Below are positions 1-12,200 of a stretch of DNA of 64,000 nucleotides, one piece after another. The position numbers and the translations under genes are program-made. Each line of letters opens with the position of its first letter. Within the stretch, counting starts at the first letter, position 1. Source of the stretch: Gordionus sp. m RMFG-2023 (taxonomy: Eukaryota > Nematomorpha > Gordioida > Chordodea > Parachordodidae); contig NC_088777.1 of NCBI RefSeq assembly GCF_954871325.1, positions 16,841,366-16,905,365 on the forward strand, written 5' to 3'. Below the pieces are notes generated by a model. It worked only from the letters and a program-made list of their open reading frames with translations. It did not search any database and had not been told where the DNA came from.

Positions 1-317
1 GAAAATGGAAATCGATTGAAGATCTAAGACATCAGGAAAATTGATTAAAAAATATTAAAGAAAATGATAATATTGAAAATGAATCAGAACAAGAACTCCG
101 CTACAATAGCTACACGTTAGTTATTGGATGACAATGAATTTAAAAAATTAATATTATATATTTTATTTTACTATTATATTCAAAATAAAGTTAATATTAA
201 CTTTAAAAAAACATATATTTGAATTTGACCACATTTGACCGTATTTGACCATATTTGACCGGTCAAATATTGGTCAATTGACCGAAACGTATTTGACCGG
301 TCAAATGCACAACCCTG
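1..317 (+). mobile_element. hAT transposon, right end (rest lies left of the window)
   Basis: The segment ends at 317 in GCACAACCCTG, whose reverse complement CAGGGTTGTGC is a typical hAT terminus. Just inside it (about 224-310) the heptamer TTTGACC recurs at least four times directly, plus GGTCAAA copies in the other orientation, like subterminal transposase-binding repeats. A short open tail ends at a stop at 129-131 and could be the transposase C-terminus, but it is too short to prove. The left end and the left TSD lie outside the window, so the expected 8-bp TSD (ATTATAAC follows) cannot be confirmed. Confidence 0.6.
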
Positions 318-666
318 ATTATAACTAATCTAGCTCTAAATGTATTCTAATCTAAACATATAAATTCGATAGGAGAAAGAAAATATGTATATTATTACAT
401 ACTTTTTAAATTTAGAATAATCTTTAGTACAAATTATTGACAACACTATGTAAGAAGTAAGAAGGAACTGGGAGTTTCTAGAGATTCCATCTAGAGTCTA
501 GTGTGATTGTATCAGCGGTAGATGTCCGTTTTATGTATTTCATCATACATTAATTCACTAAGGTGGGACCCCACGAAGGAGAAGGACTATATATTCAGAC
601 AAAGTTGGCTATGTGGAAAGGAATTCACAACGAGATATTCGATATTTTAAACAATATAGTTATATA
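318..666. other. Unassigned spacer
   Basis: No coding exon, RNA gene or recognisable repeat seen between the hAT end and the LTR element. Confidence 0.5.
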
Positions 667-671
667 GGTTT

Positions 672-1130
672 TGTTGTAATTGTGGTAACATGCAAATTTA
701 CTAGATTAAGAAAAACGCCAGACAGGCAAATTACTTTTAAACAAAATTACGAAGCCCAAAGATATTCAAATCTACAAGAATTAAATCTCGGTACAAATTG
801 AGACTATGCAAATGTTGATTAAAGAAAAAGGATATATAAGGAGAAATTATGATGCGAAAAAAATGATTAAATTATGATTTTACGAACTTAATTTTTTTAA
901 TTAATTTTTAATTTTAATTTATATTAATTTATTTTGATTATGTTTTTATCTTATTATTTAATAAAGATTTAGTATCATTTTAGTTCTAACTTTTCTTATT
1001 TGACGAATATTATAGAAAAGTATATATAATCGAGGATATTAGTCTGATTTAGTATCATTTTAGTTCTAACCTTTCTTTATTTGACAACGGTTCTAATCAC
1101 TCAATCCTTAGAAAAACTAAAAATGTTACA
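672..1130. repeat. Left LTR
   Basis: The 459-bp left terminal repeat; TG...CA ends, preceded by the TSD GGTTT. Confidence 0.9.
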
Positions 1131-2169
1131 TTGGTGTTGGAGAGCGGAGGAGACCGGGCCATTACAATAATTCAGTCTAATTAACTCTGAAAAGAGATTC
1201 TAAATAAAGGGGGAAGGGGATGTATGAAATGACTATCGACACAAAGACAAAGAATGAGGTCAATGAAACATGGTGTCAATATCAATGGTCGTAATTCGAA
1301 AAGAATAGAATTAGTCGTTTAATTAAAAGGAATTCGTCACAAGAGATCGTTATACGTACAAGTGATCGATGTAGCTAAAAGAAATTTGTTATAAATTTTT
1401 ATTAAAGATATACGGTTAACTGTTATTTAAGATGATAATATTTAGCAAAATATCAGGTTGTTGATTAACCAAAATCTTCATAAAGAGAAACGGCTTTTCG
1501 TCATTAGAAAATTTATGCCGCAATCGAGCTCAATTAGAGATCGGATTTTTTATTTTGGATCAAAAGATACAAGAAATTATTATCGTATAAGAGATCTTAA
1601 GACAACGTGGATATCTTGACAAGCGACTAGGTAGAACAAGTGGTCAAGACCAGGATGCTATCGTTAATCGTTGACAAATTATCGCCAGTTGCTTATCAAA
1701 ACTTTAGTATAGGATAAAAAATCGATGATATTAGAAACAAGAAGTCGTGGAAACCATCGTTACTCGCAGACAAATTATCGGCAGTCGTTTACCGTCATTA
1801 GTTACTAGAAACCGTTAGAAACAAGCAAAGACTAGGATAATTTGGGATTAAAACGAAATATAATTAAAAGAGCTAGAAGAATGTATCGGGAATCATGATA
1901 ACAGATTCGTCAATGGCATATAGAGATCAAGAGATAATCGTTTACAAGGGGTTAACAAGAAACAGAAAGAATCAAGAATTTCAGAGTGTAATCAGATACA
2001 AACAGTCCTTAGAAGTGAAGAATATTAGACAATAGACCGCCGTCGTTAGAAACTAGAAGACATTAAAGATTAAGACGAATAGATTTGGTGGAGAAACAAG
2101 ATCAGTAAAGTCAAAATCGGAAGAAAGGAGATCATTCGCAGAATGGTGGGACTAATCTAAGTGGAAAGG

Positions 2170-2626
2170 TGTTGTAATTGTGGTAACATGCAAATTTACT
2201 AGATTAAGAAAAACGCCAGATAGGCAAATTACTTTTAAACAAAATTACGAAGCCCAAAGATATTCAAATCTACAAGAATTAAATCTCGGTACAAATTGAG
2301 ACTATGCAAATGTTGATTAAAGAAAAAGGATATATAAGGAGAAATTATGATTTAAATTATGATTTTACGAACTTAATCTTTTTAATATTTAATCTTTAAT
2401 TTTTAATTTTAATTTATATTAATTTATTTTGATTATGTTTTTATCTTATTATTTAATAAAGATTTAGTATCATTTTAGTTCTAACTTTTCTTTTTTGACG
2501 AATATTATAGAAAAGTATATATAATCGAGGATATTAGTCTGATTTAGTATCATTTTAGTTCTAACCTTTCTTTATTTGACAACGGTTCTAATCACCCAAT
2601 CCTTCTAAATTCCTCAAAATGTTACA
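2170..2626. repeat. Right LTR
   Basis: The 457-bp right terminal repeat; same ends as the left copy, followed by the TSD GGTTT. Confidence 0.9.
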
Positions 2627-3298
2627 GGTTTAATTGCCTGAGAAATATTATATAAAAGCCAAGCCATTCAAGAAAATGATTTAAGTGTATTTTTGAATCA
2701 GAGGATGAGAGAGTAGAAGTGGGAAATTCAAAAGATGGTGGGTTCATATTGCATTGAGATGGTAGACAATGAAAAAAATTTTAGATATAGAGTCCTGAAA
2801 GAAATGGAGGTATTACTATGGTGAATATATGGTTAATATCTCTGATAATGAAATCCGAGGTAGACTATAAGATAATTGTGAAAATGACGTTTTTATAAAT
2901 TAGAATGTTTAGTGACTAGAAAGAGGGAGGATTCGTGTATTTAAATATAAAAAATAAATTAAATAAGGAAGTAAAAATAAATATCTAATTCTTTTACTGT
3001 AAAAAAAATTATAAAAATTTTTTAAAAATTATAAAAAAATTTTTAAAAATTATAAAAAAATTTTTAAAAATTAAAAATATAAAAATATTGGCATTCATAC
3101 TACAATAAACCTTAAAATGCCCACAACTTGAAATATTCCATGCTCCTCCTAAAAATTCTGACCTTATTGTGAAACAACTTTTTGTAACTCATAATAAAAT
3201 AAATTTGGGTTAATTAACAAATTCAAATCTTTTAAAAAAAAATTTTTTTGTAAAACAAATGGAAAATAATAACATTTAATATTTTTATAAGTATATAC
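2627..3298. other. Unassigned; purine-rich then low-complexity A/T
   Basis: This should hold the next (tenth) exon of the SLC22 gene on the minus strand if the gene were compact. I found no stretch resembling transmembrane helices 11-12. From about 3000 to 3080 there is a short tandem of AAAAATT/ATAAAAAA units. Confidence 0.5.
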
Positions 3299-6200
3299 CT
3301 AATTTCGGTAGGATATATTTCAGCGATGTATAGAAATGTTATAACTAAGGCTCCACCATTGAAGCTTCGTCCAATCATATACAATGCTATGTTAAGAGCA
3401 TTATTTATTGGTCTGCCACCTAAAATACAAATTTTATTAATATTAACTATATTTAATTGTCTAAAATTAAAGGGTCTTACTACATTCAATAAAAGATAGG
3501 TATATACAATTTTCAGTGGAATAGGAACGTTTTTAGACAGTAAAAGAAATCATTTTTAGATTTATTAATTGTAATAGAAAGGATACAGTCCCAATTTTAG
3601 GCCTATTTGGGGAAGGGAAGGGGCCAAAAAAATTTCAAACTGCCCCCCCCCCTTATTTTTTTAGTTTCTGAATATTTTTTATATTTTTTGATAAATTTAT
3701 TTTAAGAAAGTAATGGGAGATAAATAATTGTTATTCAAACCCCTATCGGTTTAAAAAACGATTTATTCATATCTGCTGAAATACCTAATAACGCCAACGC
3801 ACCATTATTGTAATGAGAAAGGAGAAAATGTAAATGTAGTTAATTTGGTGGAAGAATGAAAATAATCAAGATGTCAAGATTCAGAACAAGGAAAATGATC
3901 CTGAGCTTCTAAAAACTAAATATATAGGCTAGATTTTTAGTTATTCTTATTGCAAATATTTTACAACTGTTTAAAACAGGTATTACCAAATGCGGTAACA
4001 TCTAGGGGTGTTAAAAAAGCCCAAAATTATAATCAAAACCATATTATGTAAGTCTAGATATTTTATAGATGGGATATATAGGTTTGGACATCTATTTTCC
4101 AAATGATGAGGCTTACATAATATTATTTTGGCTAAAACCTTAATCGGGCCGTTTTTAAAAATGAACCCAAATCGGACTTTTTAACAACAATACCAAAAGA
4201 CTGTTACTAATAATGGAAAGTTTTATAAATACGTATAAGGTTGAATAATTAATTGAAGCTTATGCCATTTTTTGCCTTCCTTGTAAGATCTATAATTTAA
4301 ATAATGGTGAATCAAATCTATACCAAAACGGATTTTGCCAACCGGAAGAAAGTTCTTATATACATGGGCCGTGAGAAACATTATAATTGCAGAATACATT
4401 AAAGAAGTGGATCATAAGACCAAGAGATTTTCCAATTTTTTTATATAAAGTAATTAGCAAATTTAAATTAAGATAGCCATTATTTTCTAGGCATAAAAAA
4501 ATTAAAATCTTTATTTAAAACCATTATTAATTACTAAAGAGGGATTAGTTATTGATATTGTTAAAAAATTATGTTAAAATTTTATAAAATTTTAATATTG
4601 TGATCAGATTTCAAATTTCTATACCCATATAAAAATGCATTTCCAAATGTTTTTCAAATATTCTATATCCACCATTAAAAGTAATTATTAAATCAGATAA
4701 ACGTTCGAGTAGTGATATAAGAAAGAGTAACTTGATTTTATTAGACATGGAAATAACATAACCGAAACTATTTTGATGTTTTCAAAGTATTTAAAAATAC
4801 ATCTCAACCAAAATTATATTTTAATGCTTTATATTTTTATTAGTTTTCACTGCTCAATAAATGATTATAATATCAATTGTAATATAGTTATAAATATTTT
4901 ATAAATTACATATTTTTTTTTAATTGAATCTTAATATCTATTATACAAGCACAATTATACTATATTAACGTTATTATATAATATTTGTTAAATCATTAAA
5001 TCAACTTATTCTTTCCAGTTAAAAGTCAATTTTTATTTTCTAAACATAATTGATTATTGTATATTTCTATGTGGTATTTTTAAAATAAAATCATTTTAAT
5101 TTTGTTTTTCAAATAACTCAAATATTCGTTCTATGGTGTTGAAAACAATTTATTAACGGCCCCTTCAATTTTTGTCTGTACCTCCCCCAACCCCCAACCC
5201 AAATGAGCGAAGCTAGAATTGGACCTGCTTTACACTTATACTTAATTTAAGTAGTAATTAAAAACCATTTTCATATTATATTTTACTTTTTTAATGTTTA
5301 AAAAAAAATCATTTAGTTTGTAATAAATAAAATAATAAACTTAATGTTGGAATTAGCCATCGAATGAGCAAAGCTAAAGCGGTGAGAGTATTAAACAGAA
5401 TAAGTGGTTTTCGACGACCTATCCTATAATTTTACAAAAATATCGATGCTTGATTGATAAATAATTGTAAATAAATTAGTTTTTTATAATCAAAAATACC
5501 TTGATGTAAAAAAAAAGATATGGAGAAAATAATTATATTTAATTTTTGTTTACTTTAATGCATAAAGACCGATGAGATTAATGGGTATTTCAGTTAGACC
5601 AGTTAGACTAAAATTTATGTATTGGTTACCAGGCAATAAATGACTCCCAAATATTAGAGCCATATGGAGTTGATACAGGAAAAATCTATTTGAATGAAAT
5701 GAATAATAATTTATGATTTTTATTATATTTTGAACCAACTAAAATATATTTTGACTTTTTAAAGAAGCTTAGGAAATATATCATTCTAGCTCATATTGAA
5801 AATTCCACGCTTTTATAAAATTTTAAATATTATTTCCCATTAGTTTTTTAAGGGTAAAGCATATAAATGCAAAAAATATTTTAACCGTGTCGCATTTTGG
5901 GCCTAAATAAAGAAAATCATAGTAGTTTTATTAAAAAAAGATCTAACGATACCACAATATTAAAAAAAATAATAATACGTGCTTAGAGCCGCCATAAAAG
6001 TTCTAGCTCTTAAAATGGGTTTCACAAATATATCTCTAAATCGTAAATGTTCTGTCATGTCCAAATTTTTATCGATATCTTTTGTTTTAGGAGTCAATAT
6101 GTTTTTTCTCATTAGCGGCCATCGTAATTTAAGTTTATCCATTGTTGTTTTTTCTTTCACTTCTATAATATTCTCCATTTCTTCTATATTTTCCGGTTTA

Positions 6201-9200
6201 ACCAATGGAACACTTAAAGTTGCTAAATCAGATTCTGTTTTGTTGTCTTATACAATAAGTTATAACAAAAATATTTTCATTTTCAAAGTTTATTAAGGAA
6301 ATAGTCATTTTAAAAATATTAAGTTATTAAAAATAATAAATGAATTAAACTAAACAATGAAATGAAAATATTTTAAAAGAATCTATTATACACACTATAT
6401 TTCGAGCTAATATTATTTAATTTTATCATTTTCTCCTATTAATTTAAACTTTCAAATCATCTTTAAAAAAGGTATATACAGATCAGATATAATATAAAGT
6501 GTTGATCTATAATAACCAACCATTTTTAAGTAATCCATCCTTAGATTTATCGAAAGTTTGCGTATTATTTGTAGGTGTTATATGATGGTATTCCTCTCGC
6601 AAAGAAGTGACTATGTTATTAAATTTGAACATAGTACCTGAATTTTTCAACTTACCATTAAATCGAGCGGCTTTAATTATCAATTTAGAAGCCCGTTTCA
6701 TTTTTCCCTTAGCTACTAACCAGTATACGGATTCGTCTATAAAACTTATAAAATGTAATATATACCTTTTATAAATACATATAATTATAATATTTATAGA
6801 ATTTTTAATAGTCAAACTCAAATATATAGTAGGTACGGGAAAATCAAAATTAAATAATTAAAAACACTACCCATAAATGCTATCTATATTTCCGTGCTAA
6901 ATTAAATGGGCATTTTGGGGTATCTCCCGTAAATTTAGAATATTTAGCCTGTTCCCAAACATATAAAATATACCGATTGTAAAAGAAGGCAAAGAATAAA
7001 ATGAAAAAAGTGAACAAATATAAGGGTGGCTGAGAAAAGAGAAAAAAAAATGTATAATATAATAGATTAACTCACTATAGTAGTAGAACATAGAAAGCGC
7101 TGATTATACCTGTGGCTAACTGCAAATTTTTCCAATTTGGTAGATAGTATGCCATAATCGCTAATAGGATATGCCCAAGAGTAAAAAAAATTGTGCTCAC
7201 AAATGTGAAAAGAAACTTTTTTTCTTTGGGCAAAAGTTCTGACAATAGTACCATATGGCACATGAAATTCCCCTAATATTTCATAAATAAAAATATTAAT
7301 TAGAATTCATTAAAACATAATTATAAATTAAAATATGATGAAATTTTAAAAAAATTAATTAAAATATGATAAAACTTTAAAAAAATCATTTAAAATGTCA
7401 TACTAATAATGAGTAGAACCCTGAAAGCTATTTTTTTTAAATTAAAACTTTGAGCTCATGATTGTTTATTTTCTATTAATCAACAACAACCTTTTACTAA
7501 ACAATTTTGATTAGATGCCTTGTCAAGATTTTACTTAAGATAATCACATGACTAATTTAGACATAAAATTCATTGACTCAATTGAGCAATCAAGTTTACA
7601 ATAATAAATTTTACTCAAACCGAATGACTCATTCCCTGAAAAAATCGGTATATCGAAAAAACGATATAATGCGGTGACCAAATGGCTGGTAGAACAGAAC
7701 TAACAGAGTATAGTAAAATAGAACACAAAAATGCCCTCTTCCGTCCGTGAATATCCGACATTAGGGCGAATACGAAAGATCCTACTATTCCTCCTAACAT
7801 AAATATCGAAGATGCCAATGGTACGAGATATTTTCGTTCATCCCTCAAGTTCCACTTTGGTAAAAAATATATATATATAAATCAACATTGCTGTCACAAT
7901 ATTTTTATATGAATTATAAATTTTCTTGGAAAATATTAAATTTAATAAATATTATGAATTAAATATTTTTAATTATAATGTTGTTAAACGGTTATATTTG
8001 AGCCGATTTTTTAAAACGGTTAACTCAATATTTTATCCAGGGAAATAATATGCAAACCTGAAGATTTGTTCATAGATAGTATAAAGGTCTAAACACCTAT
8101 TAGCGAAATCTCGAGGCTTAGGCAAAATTTTTCTGGCTAAAATACTGCTAAAATATTTAGTTAGCCGTTTTTAACAATCGGCTCGAAATGAGCCGTTTAA
8201 CAAGACAAATTTGAGGAAATAACGTATATATCGTCTAAAATATTATAATGTTCTATATTAACATTTAAGTCAAATGCATTATTTTTAGCTATCAATTCTT
8301 TATACTGTACCATATCAATAATAAAAATATTAAAATATATTTAGAATAATCATTTATTTGCATTATTAAAGTGAGATTTCGTATTTACAGTATATAAAAG
8401 AACATTTTAAAAAATACTCTCCTAAATTTTTTAAAAAATGAATATAGTACCCTTTTTTAATATACACAAGTCGATAATATATCATAAATAGTTAAATTAA
8501 TAGGAATAGATGATTAATATTATTATGTTGCAGCTAATGTTCACATCTAACTAGCTAATTTCCGTAATCTCTATGTGCCAAGCAGCATAATTAATTCACT
8601 TGTCAGTATCAACTATTATCATTTCTTTTCTTTTGGTAATAAATCCTATATACAAAACTTTGATTGATCATACAATTAAATATTATATTTAATTTTTTTA
8701 ATTATAAAATTATTTTATGAACAATATGAAAGTATTATATGTTAACACTTAACAATATGAAATCAAAAGATGAATAATGTTGAATTCAATTCTCGTGAAT
8801 AATATTTTTTAGGACAACTATTGCACCGTTTTTTAGGCACATAGTGTTCTTCCCTTCAGTGCCTTTTTTTTTACCTAGATCTAAAAAGGATATATACTAT
8901 GTTTTGTATTTCTCGGTATTTACAAGGAAGTTTTAAGCTCAGACTAAAAGCTCAACTTATATGAAAATTTTAATCACTGTTGTTACCAGAATATAACAAT
9001 TATAAATATTAAAAAGGCGAATTATGAAAAAATATGATTTAATTTTTTAGTTACACCCAGGAAAGATTTATTCTCTGAGTAGTGGGATAGTTTTTAAGAT
9101 GTGGATCTTGGAAGAAGGAGAAATGCTTTGGCATTAATTATGAGTGAGAATGATAGATTTAATCTATTTAAGACACCCACAAAGCATTCTAAAAAAAATC

Positions 9201-12200
9201 TGTTAACGAGAAAGTGGCTTAAAAAAATTTAAGTGTGGAATTTCTACAAATTAAATGAGAATAAACATTACAAAGAACAAGTGGATTGATTTGTTGGCAA
9301 ACTTATCGGAGAGATGATATTTCAAAAACAAATTTCAAAATAAATCCAAATGTCTCGCAGGAGAGATTTTTTTGTAAGAATAAGGTCCATTGCTTACAAA
9401 AATGGGTGGAAATATAAGAGTAGATAAAATTTAAGTCATATGCTAAAATGGGAAAAGACACATGTATTCAGAAAAGAGAGAAAAATTAAAATACTCAAAC
9501 GGGTCGGTCGATAAGGACAACAAATAAAAAGGTACAAGGAATTAAGAAAAATCCAAAAATGTATTTAAAAAATACATGATATAAAAATTCTAGAAATGGA
9601 AAAATATAAAGGGAAAGTTGACGAAAATAAAGGGATAATATTTTATAATTTAGCCATTATAAATTCAAATAAAACGAATTTTAAAGATAAATTAAAGACG
9701 TATCTTATCTTAAATTTCTTTTGTAAATGGGTGAAAAAAATATTGAAGTAGTCGAAGCTGGATAAAAAAAAAAATTGGTATACCCCTTTGAACAGGATTA
9801 ATTTTTATGTTTTTTTTTAAATTGAAACGAGTATCTTATTAGATGCGAGTTCCTAGAAAGAACTCCGACTGATAACTTAGACTCAAAGCAGCTTTAACTA
9901 TCTGTTTAATTTTACCCGATTGAAATGGGGGGGGGGGACCGCATCTACTATCGTATTTTTTCCGCCAAAATAAAATAAACCTGATCTGTCTGAGCCCAGA
10001 CAGCTGGAAAAAATTTGCAAAATGATAATTATCTCTCTGGCTTGTAAACAGTAGTCTAGCCCATTAGCTTTATCGCGTAATCAGTAAATACGAATATTGG
10101 CTAATTAATATCTTAGTTAATCCGTGTTAGAGACTTTCATGGACCGGGCTGTCATACAGACCATTATAAAAAGTTGCTAACTTAAAAAAAATATACTGCA
10201 ATTTTTTTTCTAATAATAATAAATTTCAGTATTGCAAACAAAATGATCAAATATATACTGTATTGTTTATTTTCATTGATAAACAATTTGTCGGACCTAA
10301 CTCGGGTAAAGTTTTTGGAACTTATTATTGGGAGGGCTTAAGAATATTTTTAAATATTAAATATAAACTAGGGTGGACTTGGACCTACAAATATTCTTTA
10401 CCGCGAGCCTGGGCCGAGCCTGATCAAATAATCAAGGCTCATGAATGTCTCTGATTCTCTCTGATGATCCATGTATTGTTAAAATATAAATTGGAAATGA
10501 TTTAAAAGTTCATGACCAAATTGTCTAAAATTTATAGAAAAAGTATTCTTCATATACTGGAATACATTTTGGACAAAATAGATTCTTTTAAAAAATGCCC
10601 TCGACAAATAATTGTTCAAAACCAACTAATCATTTATTTAGTGCGTCTTTAAAATTAAAATTTAAAAAATCTAATTTTACCTGTATAATACCTATACCCT
10701 ATAAATTTCAGAAGATGTTGTAATATGTCACACATAATAAGGCATGAGTATTGACTGATTAGGCAAATGTAGCATATTATATTCTATTTTATCCCTACTA
10801 ATTTGAATATTCTCATAATAATTTTTTTTTTAAATCAGAATGGAGCAGAGTTATAAATATTATAATTCAAAATAGTCTCTTTATTATTCATTAAATAAAT
10901 ATTATAATTCAAAATAATCTCTTTATTATTCATTAAAAAAATATTGAGAAATATTTATTATTTTCAGAGATATGCGAAGGTATCATTTGCACGCCCGGTT
11001 TCTTTTCAAAAATTGTTCAGCCCGGCCCGGGAAAATATGATACATTTATTTTCAATTTTCATAACTATTAATGTTTAAAATATTCGGTATTAAAATATAG
11101 GGTCCTGCCCTGGTATTTATTTTGAACAACATTTAGACCGGCCCAGGTAGGCCGAGCTATGCAGGTTTTTGATTTTTTTACAACTTACATCTTATTATAA
11201 ATTTAATTATATACATCTAAGAATATTATATTATTTAAAAATTCTCAAAATATAATTTGAGAAATATACATTTCACTTGCTTCATTTTTAGTTAAAATCG
11301 AAGATAAAAATTTTAAATTTAAAATAAAAAATTATACAATGATTTTACTTCGTCAACAATTGTCATTTTTGGTTGAAGGCTTTGATTTGTAAATTTTTGC
11401 ACGTAGCAAGAGGAATTAAATGGAACATTTTTATGAAGGAATGAAAATATGCCCTCCAATACTTTTGATTTACTTTTAGATGTTTCATTAGGTGCCGGCT
11501 TTAGAACGTGGGCTTTAAACAAATTAATGAATTCCGATTTTATTTTGTCTAATTCCGCACTTCCTGTGTTCACTATATCCAATTCGGTATTTCGTGTGTC
11601 TCTTTTTTTGATCTAAAAGTAGGAATTAATAAAAAAGAGCACTATGTTGAGATTTTTATTTACTTACTGAGAGATACTGAATTAAAATGACAATATATCA
11701 TCTAATATATAAAGATTGTAGTGCAATAAAAAAAATTAAAATAATAGACAAGAAGATCTTCAAATCCAGTTCCAAAATCTCAGACCTGTTCAAAAATTTA
11801 TAATTAAATTTTTTAATAGATCTTCAAATCCACTTCTAAAATCTCAGGCTGGCTCAAATATTTATAGTTTATTTTTTCAAATGAGATCGTGTCGCATATT
11901 AAAAAATTTATTTATTTTTTCATTCGGACCGAGTTTCGGTTAAAACTTAAAAGTTTCTTTTTAGGTGTCCAAACCATTTTAAAAAATATTCAAAAAGTTT
12001 AAAAAATTTGGCAAATTTCAAAATTTTAATAAAATTGTATGTTGAATTTTAGACATTTATAATTTCTAGAATTATTATTGGACCATGTTTTTATTTTTAT
12101 ATTTAAAATAGCTAATTTATTTATTTTCATTAAAGTTTCAAAAGTGTGTAAATTTAATTTTTTGATGTTTTAAACACAGCCTTAAGTTGAATTAGCTCGA

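Larger units (their letters stand above)
672..2626. mobile_element. Non-coding LTR retroelement (TRIM-like fossil)
   Basis: Two direct repeats of about 458 bp, 672-1130 and 2170-2626, both begin with TGTTGTAATTG and end with AAATGTTACA (the TG...CA rule). A 5-bp TSD, GGTTT, flanks the whole unit at 667-671 and 2627-2631. Just after the left LTR comes a TGG-initiated stretch (from 1132) that could be a primer-binding site; just before the right LTR is a purine-rich tract (2161-2169). The internal 1039 bp shows no gag or pol reading frame, so the copy is non-autonomous, or a shell of a larger family. The LTRs differ by scattered changes and small indels, suggesting a middle-aged insertion. Family (Gypsy or Copia side) undetermined. 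Confidence 0.9.

Noticed and set aside
5979-6296. 105-codon plus-strand frame
   Set aside because: It is the antisense shadow of SLC22 exon 6.
7067-7261. Alternative 64-codon minus-strand frame over SLC22 exon 4
   Set aside because: It is out of phase with the SLC22 exon, which has strong family similarity in the other frame.
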